A DNA stretch of 16,908 nt, taken from positions 1-16,908 of the forward strand of contig JAISJS010000067.1 of NCBI GenBank assembly GCA_031261385.1, given 5' to 3'. Position numbers and translations under genes: made by a program. This DNA comes from Treponema sp. (lineage in GTDB: Bacteria; Spirochaetota; Spirochaetia; Treponematales; Breznakiellaceae). The notes below the pieces were generated by a model that was not told the DNA's origin, made no database searches, and was given only the letters and a program-made list of their open reading frames with translations. The first letter of the stretch is position 1. Every line of letters begins with the position of its first letter. Below are positions 6,650 through 15,742 of the stretch, in pieces.

Positions 6650-7951
6650 TTAGAAATCAAGGCGCTGCATATCATCGATACGCTGCTGTACCGCCTGGGC
6701 CTGCCGGATCATTTCAAGCCCTTCACGGGCGGGGTCGAATTTGGGGTTTAGGCGCAGGGCGTCTTCCCAATAGCTTTGGGCTTCTTCAACATTGCCGCGG
6801 GAATAGGCGTCAAGGCCGGAAAGGTACAGGCTGTCAACTTCTCCGGAAAGCTTTTGCCGCCCATGGTCGCCCAGGTTAAAGCGGATCGCCAGGCTTACCC
6901 GGTTTAAGGGCTGCATCTGGGTAAGCAGGTCCAGGGAATAATTTACATCAACCGAGATTTTATCAAGATTTACCGCGCTTCCAAAGGCCAGGCGGATATT
7001 TCCCCCCTTAAACAGAAGCCCTGTCCGCATGGAGAGGAAACTGGTAATGTTGACGGCGGCCCCTGCCGCCCAGTAGGGTTTTTCCGAAAGCATTATGTCC
7101 GTCATGTTAATCGGGATGGAAAAATCAAAGGAAAAGAGCAGGGGCCGCAGGGGTTTGTAGGAAAGGGCGGCGATAATTGCCGTCGGCAGGGATTCATCCC
7201 TGGACGGGGGGCCTAAATTCCGTATTACAAGGGCCGCCGAGGTGTTTTTCTCCCGGGCGTAATAAAATTTACCAAAATCAAAACGGGTAAGGGCCCCGAT
7301 ATCCGCCATCGCCATTGCCGCAGACTGGGCAAGTCCCGAGCCGGATACCAATTCGCCCTGATAATTGCTTAAATCGTCGGCACTGGAATAGTCCGGCACA
7401 AACCGAAAGGCCCCTTTGATGCTTGCCCCGACGGAAACGCCGGAAAAATAATACCCCGAAAGGAAGTTATACGAGCCGTTCAGTATCGCCACTACCTCCG
7501 AGTAATAGCCCTTGGACACCCGGTCGCCGTACATATTGTACTCGGTAAACGGGGTATACAGCCACTTTGCCCCGCCGGCAAGGCCCAAATTGCCAAGCCG
7601 GGTGGCAAATACCGCCCCTTCAATTTTGGTATCGGCTATCCAGTTATTGTGGAAAAAGGCCATTTCTGACCGGGAAAGCAGGGAAGATCCTGCGGGATTG
7701 TACTCGATAAACGAAATATCGTCGGAAACGGCGGCAAAAGAGGACCCCATGCCCTCAGAACGGCCTCCGAGGGGGACATTCAGCACGGGAAAAGCGGTAA
7801 GGCCGGCGTTGTTATCGGCGCCGTATACCCCGTCCAGATAGTCCGAAATCGACCCATAACCGTCGGAATCGGCCCCTGCCGCCCCTGCCAGCACAGGGAT
7901 CAAAAGCATGAGAAGCATTATATTGCTGCGGCCCAAAATAAATCGAATCAT
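6650..7951 (-). CDS. UPF0164/FadL-PorV-like outer-membrane beta-barrel protein with C-terminal TPR
   Basis: The 433-aa protein begins with a signal peptide (IMLLMLLIPVLAGAAGA, cleavage near residue 25). The early motif GGRSEGMGSSFAAVSDDISFIEYNPAG is typical of the PorV/FadL-like UPF0164 family, expanded in treponemes: a small-residue plug region, then 'NPAGL'-type residues. Residues about 95-370 are alternating short polar and aromatic stretches as in membrane beta strands (for example SVGASIKGAFRF, ALSYKPLRPLLFSFDFSI). The last ~60 residues after the barrel (VDSLYLSGLDAYSRGNVEEAQSYWEDALRLNPKF) are a TPR unit, probably periplasmic. Family members are proposed to be fatty-acid or hydrophobic-substrate channels or surface antigens; the cargo here is unknown. 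ATG 7951 is preceded by GAGG at only 3 nt, too close for normal use. The gene is divergent from the TPR/phosphatase operon. Confidence 0.8.
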   Translation of the reverse strand: MIRFILGRSNIMLLMLLIPVLAGAAGADSDGYGSISDYLDGVYGADNNAGLTAFPVLNVPLGGRSEGMGSSFAAVSDDISFIEYNPAGSSLLSRSEMAFFHNNWIADTKIEGAVFATRLGNLGLAGGAKWLYTPFTEYNMYGDRVSKGYYSEVVAILNGSYNFLSGYYFSGVSVGASIKGAFRFVPDYSSADDLSNYQGELVSGSGLAQSAAMAMADIGALTRFDFGKFYYAREKNTSAALVIRNLGPPSRDESLPTAIIAALSYKPLRPLLFSFDFSIPINMTDIMLSEKPYWAAGAAVNITSFLSMRTGLLFKGGNIRLAFGSAVNLDKISVDVNYSLDLLTQMQPLNRVSLAIRFNLGDHGRQKLSGEVDSLYLSGLDAYSRGNVEEAQSYWEDALRLNPKFDPAREGLEMIRQAQAVQQRIDDMQRLDF

Positions 7952-8054
7952 CTACCTCTAATATATATCGGAAAAAAAAATAAATCCATAATATAGGAGC
8001 GCCTATAGTGTTTACTGCGATTTTCCGATATACAATAAGTAGGTATATTCGAAA
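7952..8054. promoter_or_regulatory. Symmetric divergent promoter region with nested inverted repeats
   Basis: An outer inverted repeat has 12-bp perfect arms, TATATCGGAAAA (7964-7975) and TTTTCCGATATA (8021-8032). An inner one, TATAGG-AGCG-CCTATA (7992-8007), is centred within 1.5 bp of the outer centre. Reading outward from each arm, a -10-like hexamer lies at the same offset: TATATT on the minus strand (7965-7960) and TACAAT on the plus strand (8031-8036). A second plus-strand candidate, TATATT, is at 8044-8049. The -35 regions are poor (TGGATT for minus, GTGTTT for plus), which fits activation by a protein bound at the centre. The repeats are seen directly; the regulation is inferred. Confidence 0.7.
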
Positions 8055-11000
8055 ATGAATCTTAGGGGCCTCACGGCGCAATGCCGTTTGAAAAGGCATA
8101 TTTTCGCAGCTTTGGCGGTTTGCTGGTCTCTTTTGGCAATCGTACCCGTTTTGTACGCGGGTGGCAAGCCGGATCAGGCCCTGTCCCGGGCAGACACGTT
8201 AATCGGCGAAAAACAGTATGACCAGGCCATTCAGATTCTGACCGATTTTATGAAGCGGAACCCCGATAGATTCGACCAGGCCCAGGTACGACTTAAACGT
8301 ATTGTCAATATCCGCGGGGAATTCAACTCGATTGCCGATGAACTTTTGGATACTGTGGTCAATGAGCCCGGAAATGTTGAAAAGATACTTGCCCTTACCA
8401 CCCGGCTTGAGGAACTTGAATCGGCGGGGAATCCGGGCGTGCAGTCCTTTATCGCCCGTACCAGGGCTCTTGCCCAGTTTAACTACAACCGTGACCGCCT
8501 GGAGCGTATTCTTGCCGAGGGCCGCATCCTTATCGATCAGGGGAATTTTCAGGGGGCCCTTACTGCTTATGCCGGGGGGCTTGACCTTTACCTGTCCGAT
8601 TTTTATGAGGCGGGTTACGGTGAAGTGGTGGAAAACCGGGTAAACCGGGGCATTGCCGATATCAATTCGGGTATCGAGGCCTTTCCCGCTATAACCCGGC
8701 CCTTAAACGATATTGCCGCAGAAATAACCCGCGCAGGACAGCAGAACGCTCCGGTCATCCAGGTTGAGGCCATTTATAACCGGATGGTTCCCTCTCTGGA
8801 CCGAATTATCAGTTTTCAATCGATCTTGTATGAAACTGCCGGTTACTTTGATGATCAGCTTGCCCAATTCCAGCAGGCCGATAGTACCCTGGGGGATCGT
8901 TCCTTTTTGTCGTTTGCTTCCCGCCTTATCCGGGGCCGCACCGGGGAACCGGTTCAGGAAGGGATGCTTGGGGCGGTGGAAGGCTATTGGAACAGCGTTG
9001 TTTTGCGGGCGGAAACGACCGTTGCCGCGCTTGCAGACCAAAACTATGCTGCGGGGATGAGCGCGGTAAATAGCGGGGAATACACCGCTTCCCGGAACAG
9101 GTTTGAAACTACCGCCGGTTATCTCAAATATCCGGTTGCCCTTATTGAAAAACGCCGGGAATTAACGGCCGGCGGTAATCCCCCGGTGCGCTTTCTTTTT
9201 GGGGAGAGCGTGGTGGAGGAAAAGGCAGGGGAGTTTCTCAAATATCAATCGATGAACCAGACGGCTTCTTACCTTATCGCAGCGGCGGATCTGGGCAATC
9301 AATACAGTCAAAGCATCAGGACGGAATCCCACACGGTTGAATCCTGGCTGAATGGAACCACCGGCGCCGATGCGGCAATGCTGCAGGAAACTCAAATCCG
9401 GCAAAACGCCGCTTCCCTGGCAGGCAGAATAGACGCTCTGCTTGCCGATATTGCCGCAGGAACGGAAAATCTGCGGAATTTTGACGAGCCGGATATTCTT
9501 GTCTATGCCGATGATGCGCAGTCCGTTGCCGCCTCGCTGCGATCCTTGACCGCCTCACGGGAGCGTTTGTCGGCGATTCGGTACTATACGATTGCCGATG
9601 GGGAGCTTGCCAAACACCTGAACAGCCGAAGATCCGAATTTGAAGAGGGAAACGCCCTTGTTCAGGGGATTTCCGGGAGCGCTGCCGGTGAAGGGCCTGC
9701 GGCGGTTGAGCATTATCCTACGGAAGGACTTGCAATATTGGCCCGGATGGATCAGGCGATTATCGAGAATATCCGCACAGGAAATGAGCTTCTTACCCGG
9801 TACCGGGGCGAACAGGGGGCAATTCTTGACGGCGGGGAAATTGAAGCGCTGCAGGTTCAGACCCAAAATACAATCAGAGATATAACCGCCCTGCGGACCC
9901 GCGGCCAGGGTATCGCCGCCGCCGCCCGGACACAGATTGCCCAGGCGGAAACCTTCCGTTTTGACGGGGACCGCCTTTTCCGGGAAGCGCAGGCTGCCCT
10001 TACCCGTAACGATTTTGACACCGCCCGTGACCGCCTGCAGCGGGCTACCGAACGGTTTAACGCCTCCCTGGGCATTCAGGAAACACAGTCTCTCAGAACT
10101 GAATGGGATACCCGGCTCGTCGCCCTTGGAAATGATATTACCCGGATAGAAAATGAGATAGTCGTACGGGATGTTCGTGAGCTGGTGAACAGCGCCCGAA
10201 GCTCTTATTTTGCCGGCAATTTTGAGCGGGCTGAGGATCAGCTTGTCCGGGCGCAGAACCGCTGGCGGCGGACCAATGTGGGGGATGACACCGAAGTGCA
10301 GTATTGGCTCCGTCTGGTCCGGGGCGCGCTGTCACTCCAGTCAGGCCGTACTATCCCTGCGACCGCCCCGCTGTATCCCGAGATGAGTCAGCTTTTAAGC
10401 GAAGCCAAAAAAAACTACGATGAAGGCGTCCGACTTTTTAACGCCGGCCGCCGTCAGGAAGGCATTGCCCGTTTCAATGAAGCCCGGCGTAAACTTGATG
10501 ATGTTAAATTGATGTTCCCCCTGAACCAGGAAGCGGGAATTCTGATATTGCGGATGGATCAGGTGACCGATCCCGGCGCTTTTGACGCCTCCTTCCAGAC
10601 AAGGCTTAACGAAGCCATTTCGGGAACCAAAGGTACTTCCACCAGACGTAACCGCATCGAAGCCTTTGCCGATCTGCAGGACCTTGCGGAGATCAATCCC
10701 CGCTATCCAAGGATACAGAACGTTATCGCCCAGGCGGAAATTGATGTGGGCCTGCGGCCGCCGCCGCCCAATCCCCGTGACCTTGCCCGCTCTGTTGAAC
10801 TTACCGCCGCCGCCCAGCGTATCATGGACGGGAATATCCGCGCCCAGTTTGAGGTTGCCATGGCGCAGCTTGATGAAGCGATAACCCTGAATCCCTCCAA
10901 TGCCCAGGCAACACGAATAAAGGACTGGATTCAGACCCAGATGGGCGGCGGGGACACCAGCATACTTGACAGCAATTCCGAAGCGGAATATCAGCGGGCG

Positions 11001-11129
11001 GTCAGGGAGTATCAGCAGGGGAATAACTTTACCGCCCTGGCTATTGTCCAGCAGCTTCTGCAAATCCCCCGAAACCGCAGTTCCTCCAAGGTGCTGGAAT
11101 TACAAAAGAGGATACAGTCCATATTATGA
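8055..11129 (+). CDS. Large secreted TPR / helical-repeat protein
   Basis: The 1024-aa protein has an N-terminal signal peptide: basic KRH at residues 13-15, a hydrophobic core AALAVCWSLLAIVPVL, and likely cleavage after YA at residue 35. No lipobox cysteine is present, so it is predicted to be soluble in the periplasm. TPR-like pairs recur through its length: DTLIGEKQYDQAIQIL near 47, ILIDQGNFQGALTAY near 157, EAQAALTRNDFDTARDRL near 644, SYFAGNFERAEDQLVRA near 717, NYDEGVRLFNAGRRQEGI near 785 and YQRAVREYQQGNNFTALAI near 979. The middle is helix-rich with coiled-coil character. No enzyme motif is seen; a scaffold or adaptor role is likely. The stop overlaps the start of the phosphatase gene (ATGA at 11126-11129), so the two are translationally coupled. 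A weak Shine-Dalgarno-like AGTAGG (8038-8043) precedes ATG 8055 by 11 nt. Confidence 0.82.
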   Translation: MNLRGLTAQCRLKRHIFAALAVCWSLLAIVPVLYAGGKPDQALSRADTLIGEKQYDQAIQILTDFMKRNPDRFDQAQVRLKRIVNIRGEFNSIADELLDTVVNEPGNVEKILALTTRLEELESAGNPGVQSFIARTRALAQFNYNRDRLERILAEGRILIDQGNFQGALTAYAGGLDLYLSDFYEAGYGEVVENRVNRGIADINSGIEAFPAITRPLNDIAAEITRAGQQNAPVIQVEAIYNRMVPSLDRIISFQSILYETAGYFDDQLAQFQQADSTLGDRSFLSFASRLIRGRTGEPVQEGMLGAVEGYWNSVVLRAETTVAALADQNYAAGMSAVNSGEYTASRNRFETTAGYLKYPVALIEKRRELTAGGNPPVRFLFGESVVEEKAGEFLKYQSMNQTASYLIAAADLGNQYSQSIRTESHTVESWLNGTTGADAAMLQETQIRQNAASLAGRIDALLADIAAGTENLRNFDEPDILVYADDAQSVAASLRSLTASRERLSAIRYYTIADGELAKHLNSRRSEFEEGNALVQGISGSAAGEGPAAVEHYPTEGLAILARMDQAIIENIRTGNELLTRYRGEQGAILDGGEIEALQVQTQNTIRDITALRTRGQGIAAAARTQIAQAETFRFDGDRLFREAQAALTRNDFDTARDRLQRATERFNASLGIQETQSLRTEWDTRLVALGNDITRIENEIVVRDVRELVNSARSSYFAGNFERAEDQLVRAQNRWRRTNVGDDTEVQYWLRLVRGALSLQSGRTIPATAPLYPEMSQLLSEAKKNYDEGVRLFNAGRRQEGIARFNEARRKLDDVKLMFPLNQEAGILILRMDQVTDPGAFDASFQTRLNEAISGTKGTSTRRNRIEAFADLQDLAEINPRYPRIQNVIAQAEIDVGLRPPPPNPRDLARSVELTAAAQRIMDGNIRAQFEVAMAQLDEAITLNPSNAQATRIKDWIQTQMGGGDTSILDSNSEAEYQRAVREYQQGNNFTALAIVQQLLQIPRNRSSSKVLELQKRIQSIL

Positions 11130-14100
11130 TGAAAAAAATTATACGCCGCTGCTTTTCTATTGTTTTTTTTCTCGCGTTCATTGCCCGCGGTTTTGCACAG
11201 TCTGATTTTTATTGGGAACAGCCTGAGGTTTTTTCCACCCGGCCGGGGAGCTTTCCCGTTTCCGCATTCAATGGGGAATTTTCCGTCATTGCCTGGCAGG
11301 AGAGCGAAGCAAACAGAAATCCCGCCGTTCCTGCGGACGGATTTATCAGAATATCGCTGGCGGTAAAACTTTCAGGTGAATCCTGGCAGCTCCGGGGCAT
11401 TGTCGGCGGGCCGTATGAGTATTCGGGTACAGAGCCTTCCATCCTCAGTATCGTTCTTGATCAAAGAGGCCGTATCCTCATTGCCGCCGCCGCCTCCACA
11501 AGCCAAACGGAGATCCTCATCTCAAACGACCAGGGCCAGACCTTTTCTCAGTACCGGGTAAACACCGGTTCGGAAAGTTCCGTTGCTCCCCGCCTCTATG
11601 TCCGCGCCGACGGCGGCTACCTGCTGTTTGTTACCCGGGGCTTTGAACAGTCCCTGTCGATTTACAGCGCCCGGTCCCAGGACGGAGTCAGCTGGTCTCC
11701 TTTTGAACTTTTTGTTCAGGATGCCAGTCTCCAGCTGAACTTTCTCCCGACCCATGGAAGCATCGGCGGCGCCGATTATGTGGTTTTTCAGTCCTTTGTC
11801 GGCAGCGCCGATGCGATCCCCGCCTTTCAGCTTTTTTTGACTGTCAGTACCGACGGCGGGATCACCTGGACAACTCCCCGGCGCTTCACCGATTTCCGGG
11901 ACCCGGTTATGAATACCGGCGCCGCTGCGGATCGCTTTGATAACCAGCGGCCCCAGCTTCTGCCCTGCGGGGATAATCTTTTTCTGGTCTGGGAGCGGCG
12001 GTTTGGAACCACTTCGCCGCAGATATACAGCGCCGTCATCGGGCCGTCGGGCGCCATTTTAGGCGCCGTGGAGCGGGTCAATACCGAGGAAGCGTACTGC
12101 AACAACCCTGTCGCCTTTCTCTATGAAGGCGCTCCCCTGGTAGTCTGGTTTGATAACCGGAGGGGCAGCAACCGGGTGTACCTTGCCCGGCAGTCGGGCA
12201 TTGAATGGCTTAATTATGACCTTTCAGGCTCCGGCGGGGAGGCGTCCTTTGCCCGTCCCGCTGCCGATGCCGACGGGCTTTTCGTGTTTTGGCAGAACAT
12301 TACCCGCGGGGTAAGCCGTATTTACTCGCTGGTTCCCGATACTTCGGTTATTGCTCCCCAGCTTCGTGCGGTCAATTTTACCCCGTTCCGGCGTTCCCGT
12401 GCGGAACGGGTCCGGATCTCGTGGAATGTTCCCCGGGACCCTTCAGGCATTCGGGGCTTTTCGTGGATATGGACAAAGTCGGAGGCCGAGGAACCTCCGC
12501 AAATTATCAGTATCTATAACAATACCACCGATCTTTCAAACCTTGTCATGGATGTAAACGCCGCCGATGACGGTTCCTGGTATTTCAGTGTGATTGCCCT
12601 GGACTGGGCGGGAAACTGGTCCCGTCCTTCCCGGATGGAGTACATCCGCGATACGACACCGCCCCCCGCAGCAAACATCATTCCTCCGGAACTGGATGAA
12701 CGGGGATTCCTTGCTTCAAATACCTTTACCCTGGACTGGAACCCGCCGCCCGCCTCCGATATTGCCGGGTATACCTGGAACCTGAGCTATGAAGGGCCTT
12801 CTGATCAGTTTAGCGATCTTTCAGGCGATGCGTTTGCCGCTGCCGCCGCCGGGTACTTCACTGCTCCCGTGGTCATGTCCCAGCGGATAATGGGGAACGG
12901 CAGTTCGGTATCCTATACCAACCAGGATGACGGGGTGTGGCGCTTTAGTGTTTCCGCCATTGATGAAGTGGGAAATATAGGGCCTGCGTCGAGCATTTTC
13001 TTCCGGACCGACAAGTACATCCCCCACACCTATGTTACCTATGTGGATTCCGTCCAGGACGAGCAGGGGCTCCTTTCGATACGGATTATCGGGCGGGGGT
13101 TCTCCTCGGAAGGGGCAGTGACGCGGATCTTCCTTGATAGTGATGGCGCCGCCCCCTATGACCGGGAATTTTTCCTTGAACGCGGCGACTTCCGGGTTGC
13201 TTCGGACCGGGAGATCAACGGCCTCAGAATAGAAGATATGGAGGAAGGGATATACCGGCTCGGCGTTGTGCACCCGGTCCGGGGCCTCTATCTAACCGCG
13301 CCTCTGGTGAGTGTGGACAAAACAGGCACCGTTAAATTCGGGGATTATTCGGCTTCCTGGAAACCTTCCTGGATCATCCGGCCTGAAAAACGGTTTATAT
13401 TTGATACAAGTTTGCTGATTATTGCCGCAATTCTGCTATTCTGCGCTATAGGGCTTATCGCCTCCATCAGAGGAATTGGAAACGTTATTGCCGACGGCGC
13501 AGCGATAAAGATAGAGGCGGCGGCCCTTATCACAGGAGATTTTATGCCATCGGAAAAGAAAAAAAGAGTCACCGGAATAAAGCGGCGCGGATCGGGGCTG
13601 CGGCTCAAGCTTGCTTCCTTTACGGTCGCCCTTGTGCTTATCGTCGTCGTCATGGTTTCGGGGCCCCTGTACCTTATGATGACAAGGACCCAGCGGGAAA
13701 CCCTGCTCCAGGGCCTCTGGGATCGTTCGACGGTATTGCTCGAAGGGCTTGCCTCCAGCGCCCGGTCGTATCTTCCCGCGGGCAGTGTACTGGAATTGGG
13801 TTTTCTCCCCGCCCAGTCGGCGGCAATCCCCGAAGCCCGCTACATTACCATTACCGGCTTTGGCAACAGCAATACCACCAGTGATAACATTGTGTGGGCC
13901 TCTAATGATCCGGATATCCTTTTAAAGATCGATACCGCAGAATTCCAGAGCGGCGTTTCCCTTTTATCTGATGTTCTCTCTCCGCGGCTTGCCGAAATCA
14001 GCCGGGAACTCAATGCCCGTGCCCGGGATGAGATCGGGGACCTTTCCCGGAGCATTGCGGAACTTACCCAGGAGGCCATCTCCATCGCCACCAGAACCGA

Positions 14101-15733
14101 TGCGGCAAGTATACAGCGCCTGAATTACATTCAGGTAACTTCCCGGTCGTTGGAAACCCGTCTCACCCAAAGCCTCTCTGATATTTCCCGGGAAATCGGA
14201 TCGGAACCGGGCTTTTCCACGGAAAATATTTCCCGTTCGGGCGATCATACCTTCATCTTCTTTAAACCGGTCATGTACCGGCAGGGATCGGATGACACGT
14301 ATTTCCGCGGGCTTATCCGGCTGGAAGTAACGGTCGATTCAATTCTTGCGGAAATCGCCAATGGCCAGCGGGATCTGCTCCGGGTCATCCTTATCGTTGC
14401 CCTTGTGGCGATCGCCATAGGGACCGTCGGCGCCCTGATATTCTCAGCGGTTATCATCAGGCCGATCAGGAAGCTCGTGACCCATGTCGAACGGATTCGG
14501 GATACCGAGGACAAGTCCCAGCTGAGCGGGGTTGATATCCACATTGCAAGCCATGACGAAATTGCCGTGCTGGGCAACACGATCAACGACATGACCCACG
14601 GTCTCGTAAAAGCCGCCGCCGCTGCGTCAGACCTCTCCATCGGTAAGGAAATCCAGAAAAAGTTCATCCCTCTGGAACTGGACCGGGATGGGAATAAGCT
14701 GAGCTCCGGTTACAAGGATGCCAAAAACGCCCACTTCTTTGGCTACTACGAAGGGGCCAAGGGCGTATCCGGTGACTATTTTGATTATCAGGACCTCGAC
14801 GGCCGCTACTATGCCATCATAAAATGCGACGTTGCCGGAAAGGGTATTCCTGCGGCGCTCATCATGATCCAGGTAGCAACGATGTTCCTTAACTATTTCA
14901 AGTCATGGAAGCCTACCGCCAGGGGTATGCACATTGAAGAAGTGGTGTACCAGATTAACGACTTCATCGAAGCGCTCGGGTTCAAGGGCCGGTTTGCCGC
15001 CTTTACCCTCTGCCTCTTTGACTCGCAAACCGGGGTAGTCCGCTTCTGCAACGCCGGTGACAATATCATCCACCTGTTTGACGCTTCCGAAAGGCGGATC
15101 AAAACGATGACCCTCCCGGAAACTCCTGCCACCGGCGTCCTCCCCAACTTCCTCGTTGAATCCAAGGGCGGATACACAGTCCAAACCTTGACCATCGACC
15201 CCGGCGACATACTGCTCCTCTACACTGACGGTATTGAAGAAGCAAAACGTAAATTCCGTGATGCAGACTTTAACGAGATCCTCTGCACCGAAGGGGCCAC
15301 CGACACCCCCCACGAAAACCATTCATCGGGCCAGGGGGACGAGGAAATGGGCCCCGACCGGGTCCAGGCGATTATCAACGCGGTGATGAACAGGGAAACG
15401 TACACCCTCCACAAATGGCATAATCCCGAGGGCGATACTGACCTGACCTTTGATTTTTCCGATTGCGAAGGCAGGGTGGAAGAAGTGATCATGGCGATGG
15501 TATCGGTGGAGAAGATGTTCCGCTGTTACAAGAATCCCAAGGCCGATGATGATTCCCGGGTTCTTGTGGACCGGAAGGTAGATGAGTTCCTTAAAACTCA
15601 TTTCCTCCAGTACCGTACTTATTGTTCATATACCCGGGAAAACCCTGGCAATGATGCATATTTGTATTACACTCATGTCAAAGAAGATGATCAATATGAT
15701 GATCTTACGATTTTAGGTATAAAGCGAAAATAG
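11126..15733 (+). CDS. Beta-propeller/FN3-like sensor with HAMP and SpoIIE (PP2C) phosphatase output
   Basis: 1535-aa membrane sensor phosphatase. A signal peptide (residues 1-24, cleavage near GFAQ) precedes a region to about 410 with Asp-box/BNR repeats as in sialidase-type propellers (SNDQGQTF 133, SQDGVSW 184, STDGGITW 241). Two FN3-like modules follow (~412-510 and 510-650), then an IPT-like segment (~660-750). TM helices lie at ~762-784, 829-850 and 1086-1111. The stretch between TM2 and TM3 is a periplasmic sensor; HAMP (IIRPIRKLV) follows from 1110. The C-terminal PPM/SpoIIE domain has GDYFD (Asp1217/Asp1220), DVAGKGIPAA (Asp1235), NAGDN (1309), YTDGIEEA (Asp1368) and DDLT near 1525. 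RsbU/SpoIIE enzymes dephosphorylate anti-sigma antagonists; no such partner is in the window. An unusually long segment (~155 aa) separates YTDG from DDLT. The start overlaps the TPR gene stop; ATG 11129 is an alternative. An internal start at 13544 is noted separately. Confidence 0.9.
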   Translation: MMKKIIRRCFSIVFFLAFIARGFAQSDFYWEQPEVFSTRPGSFPVSAFNGEFSVIAWQESEANRNPAVPADGFIRISLAVKLSGESWQLRGIVGGPYEYSGTEPSILSIVLDQRGRILIAAAASTSQTEILISNDQGQTFSQYRVNTGSESSVAPRLYVRADGGYLLFVTRGFEQSLSIYSARSQDGVSWSPFELFVQDASLQLNFLPTHGSIGGADYVVFQSFVGSADAIPAFQLFLTVSTDGGITWTTPRRFTDFRDPVMNTGAAADRFDNQRPQLLPCGDNLFLVWERRFGTTSPQIYSAVIGPSGAILGAVERVNTEEAYCNNPVAFLYEGAPLVVWFDNRRGSNRVYLARQSGIEWLNYDLSGSGGEASFARPAADADGLFVFWQNITRGVSRIYSLVPDTSVIAPQLRAVNFTPFRRSRAERVRISWNVPRDPSGIRGFSWIWTKSEAEEPPQIISIYNNTTDLSNLVMDVNAADDGSWYFSVIALDWAGNWSRPSRMEYIRDTTPPPAANIIPPELDERGFLASNTFTLDWNPPPASDIAGYTWNLSYEGPSDQFSDLSGDAFAAAAAGYFTAPVVMSQRIMGNGSSVSYTNQDDGVWRFSVSAIDEVGNIGPASSIFFRTDKYIPHTYVTYVDSVQDEQGLLSIRIIGRGFSSEGAVTRIFLDSDGAAPYDREFFLERGDFRVASDREINGLRIEDMEEGIYRLGVVHPVRGLYLTAPLVSVDKTGTVKFGDYSASWKPSWIIRPEKRFIFDTSLLIIAAILLFCAIGLIASIRGIGNVIADGAAIKIEAAALITGDFMPSEKKKRVTGIKRRGSGLRLKLASFTVALVLIVVVMVSGPLYLMMTRTQRETLLQGLWDRSTVLLEGLASSARSYLPAGSVLELGFLPAQSAAIPEARYITITGFGNSNTTSDNIVWASNDPDILLKIDTAEFQSGVSLLSDVLSPRLAEISRELNARARDEIGDLSRSIAELTQEAISIATRTDAASIQRLNYIQVTSRSLETRLTQSLSDISREIGSEPGFSTENISRSGDHTFIFFKPVMYRQGSDDTYFRGLIRLEVTVDSILAEIANGQRDLLRVILIVALVAIAIGTVGALIFSAVIIRPIRKLVTHVERIRDTEDKSQLSGVDIHIASHDEIAVLGNTINDMTHGLVKAAAAASDLSIGKEIQKKFIPLELDRDGNKLSSGYKDAKNAHFFGYYEGAKGVSGDYFDYQDLDGRYYAIIKCDVAGKGIPAALIMIQVATMFLNYFKSWKPTARGMHIEEVVYQINDFIEALGFKGRFAAFTLCLFDSQTGVVRFCNAGDNIIHLFDASERRIKTMTLPETPATGVLPNFLVESKGGYTVQTLTIDPGDILLLYTDGIEEAKRKFRDADFNEILCTEGATDTPHENHSSGQGDEEMGPDRVQAIINAVMNRETYTLHKWHNPEGDTDLTFDFSDCEGRVEEVIMAMVSVEKMFRCYKNPKADDDSRVLVDRKVDEFLKTHFLQYRTYCSYTRENPGNDAYLYYTHVKEDDQYDDLTILGIKRK
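13534..13546 (+). promoter_or_regulatory. Internal ribosome-binding site and in-frame ATG within the phosphatase gene
   Basis: AGGAGA (13534-13539) precedes an in-frame ATG (13544-13546, Met807) with 5 nt after AGGAG. The product from here, 729 aa, begins MPSEKKKRVTGIKRRGSG, a basic stretch directly before a transmembrane helix, which is how a normal inner-membrane protein starts. It would contain the periplasmic sensor, HAMP and full PP2C domain but not the propeller. The site is better than anything seen at the annotated start of the whole gene. Use in vivo is inferred. Confidence 0.55.
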
Positions 15734-15742
15734 GAGGAAACT

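Noticed and set aside
10395..11063. 222-codon minus-strand ORF inside the TPR gene
   Set aside because: The opposite frame of a gene with clear TPR periodicity; its translation shows no domain.
14245..15322. Minus-strand ORFs opposite the HAMP/PP2C region
   Set aside because: The plus strand encodes conserved PP2C motifs throughout; the antisense frames stay open due to codon bias.
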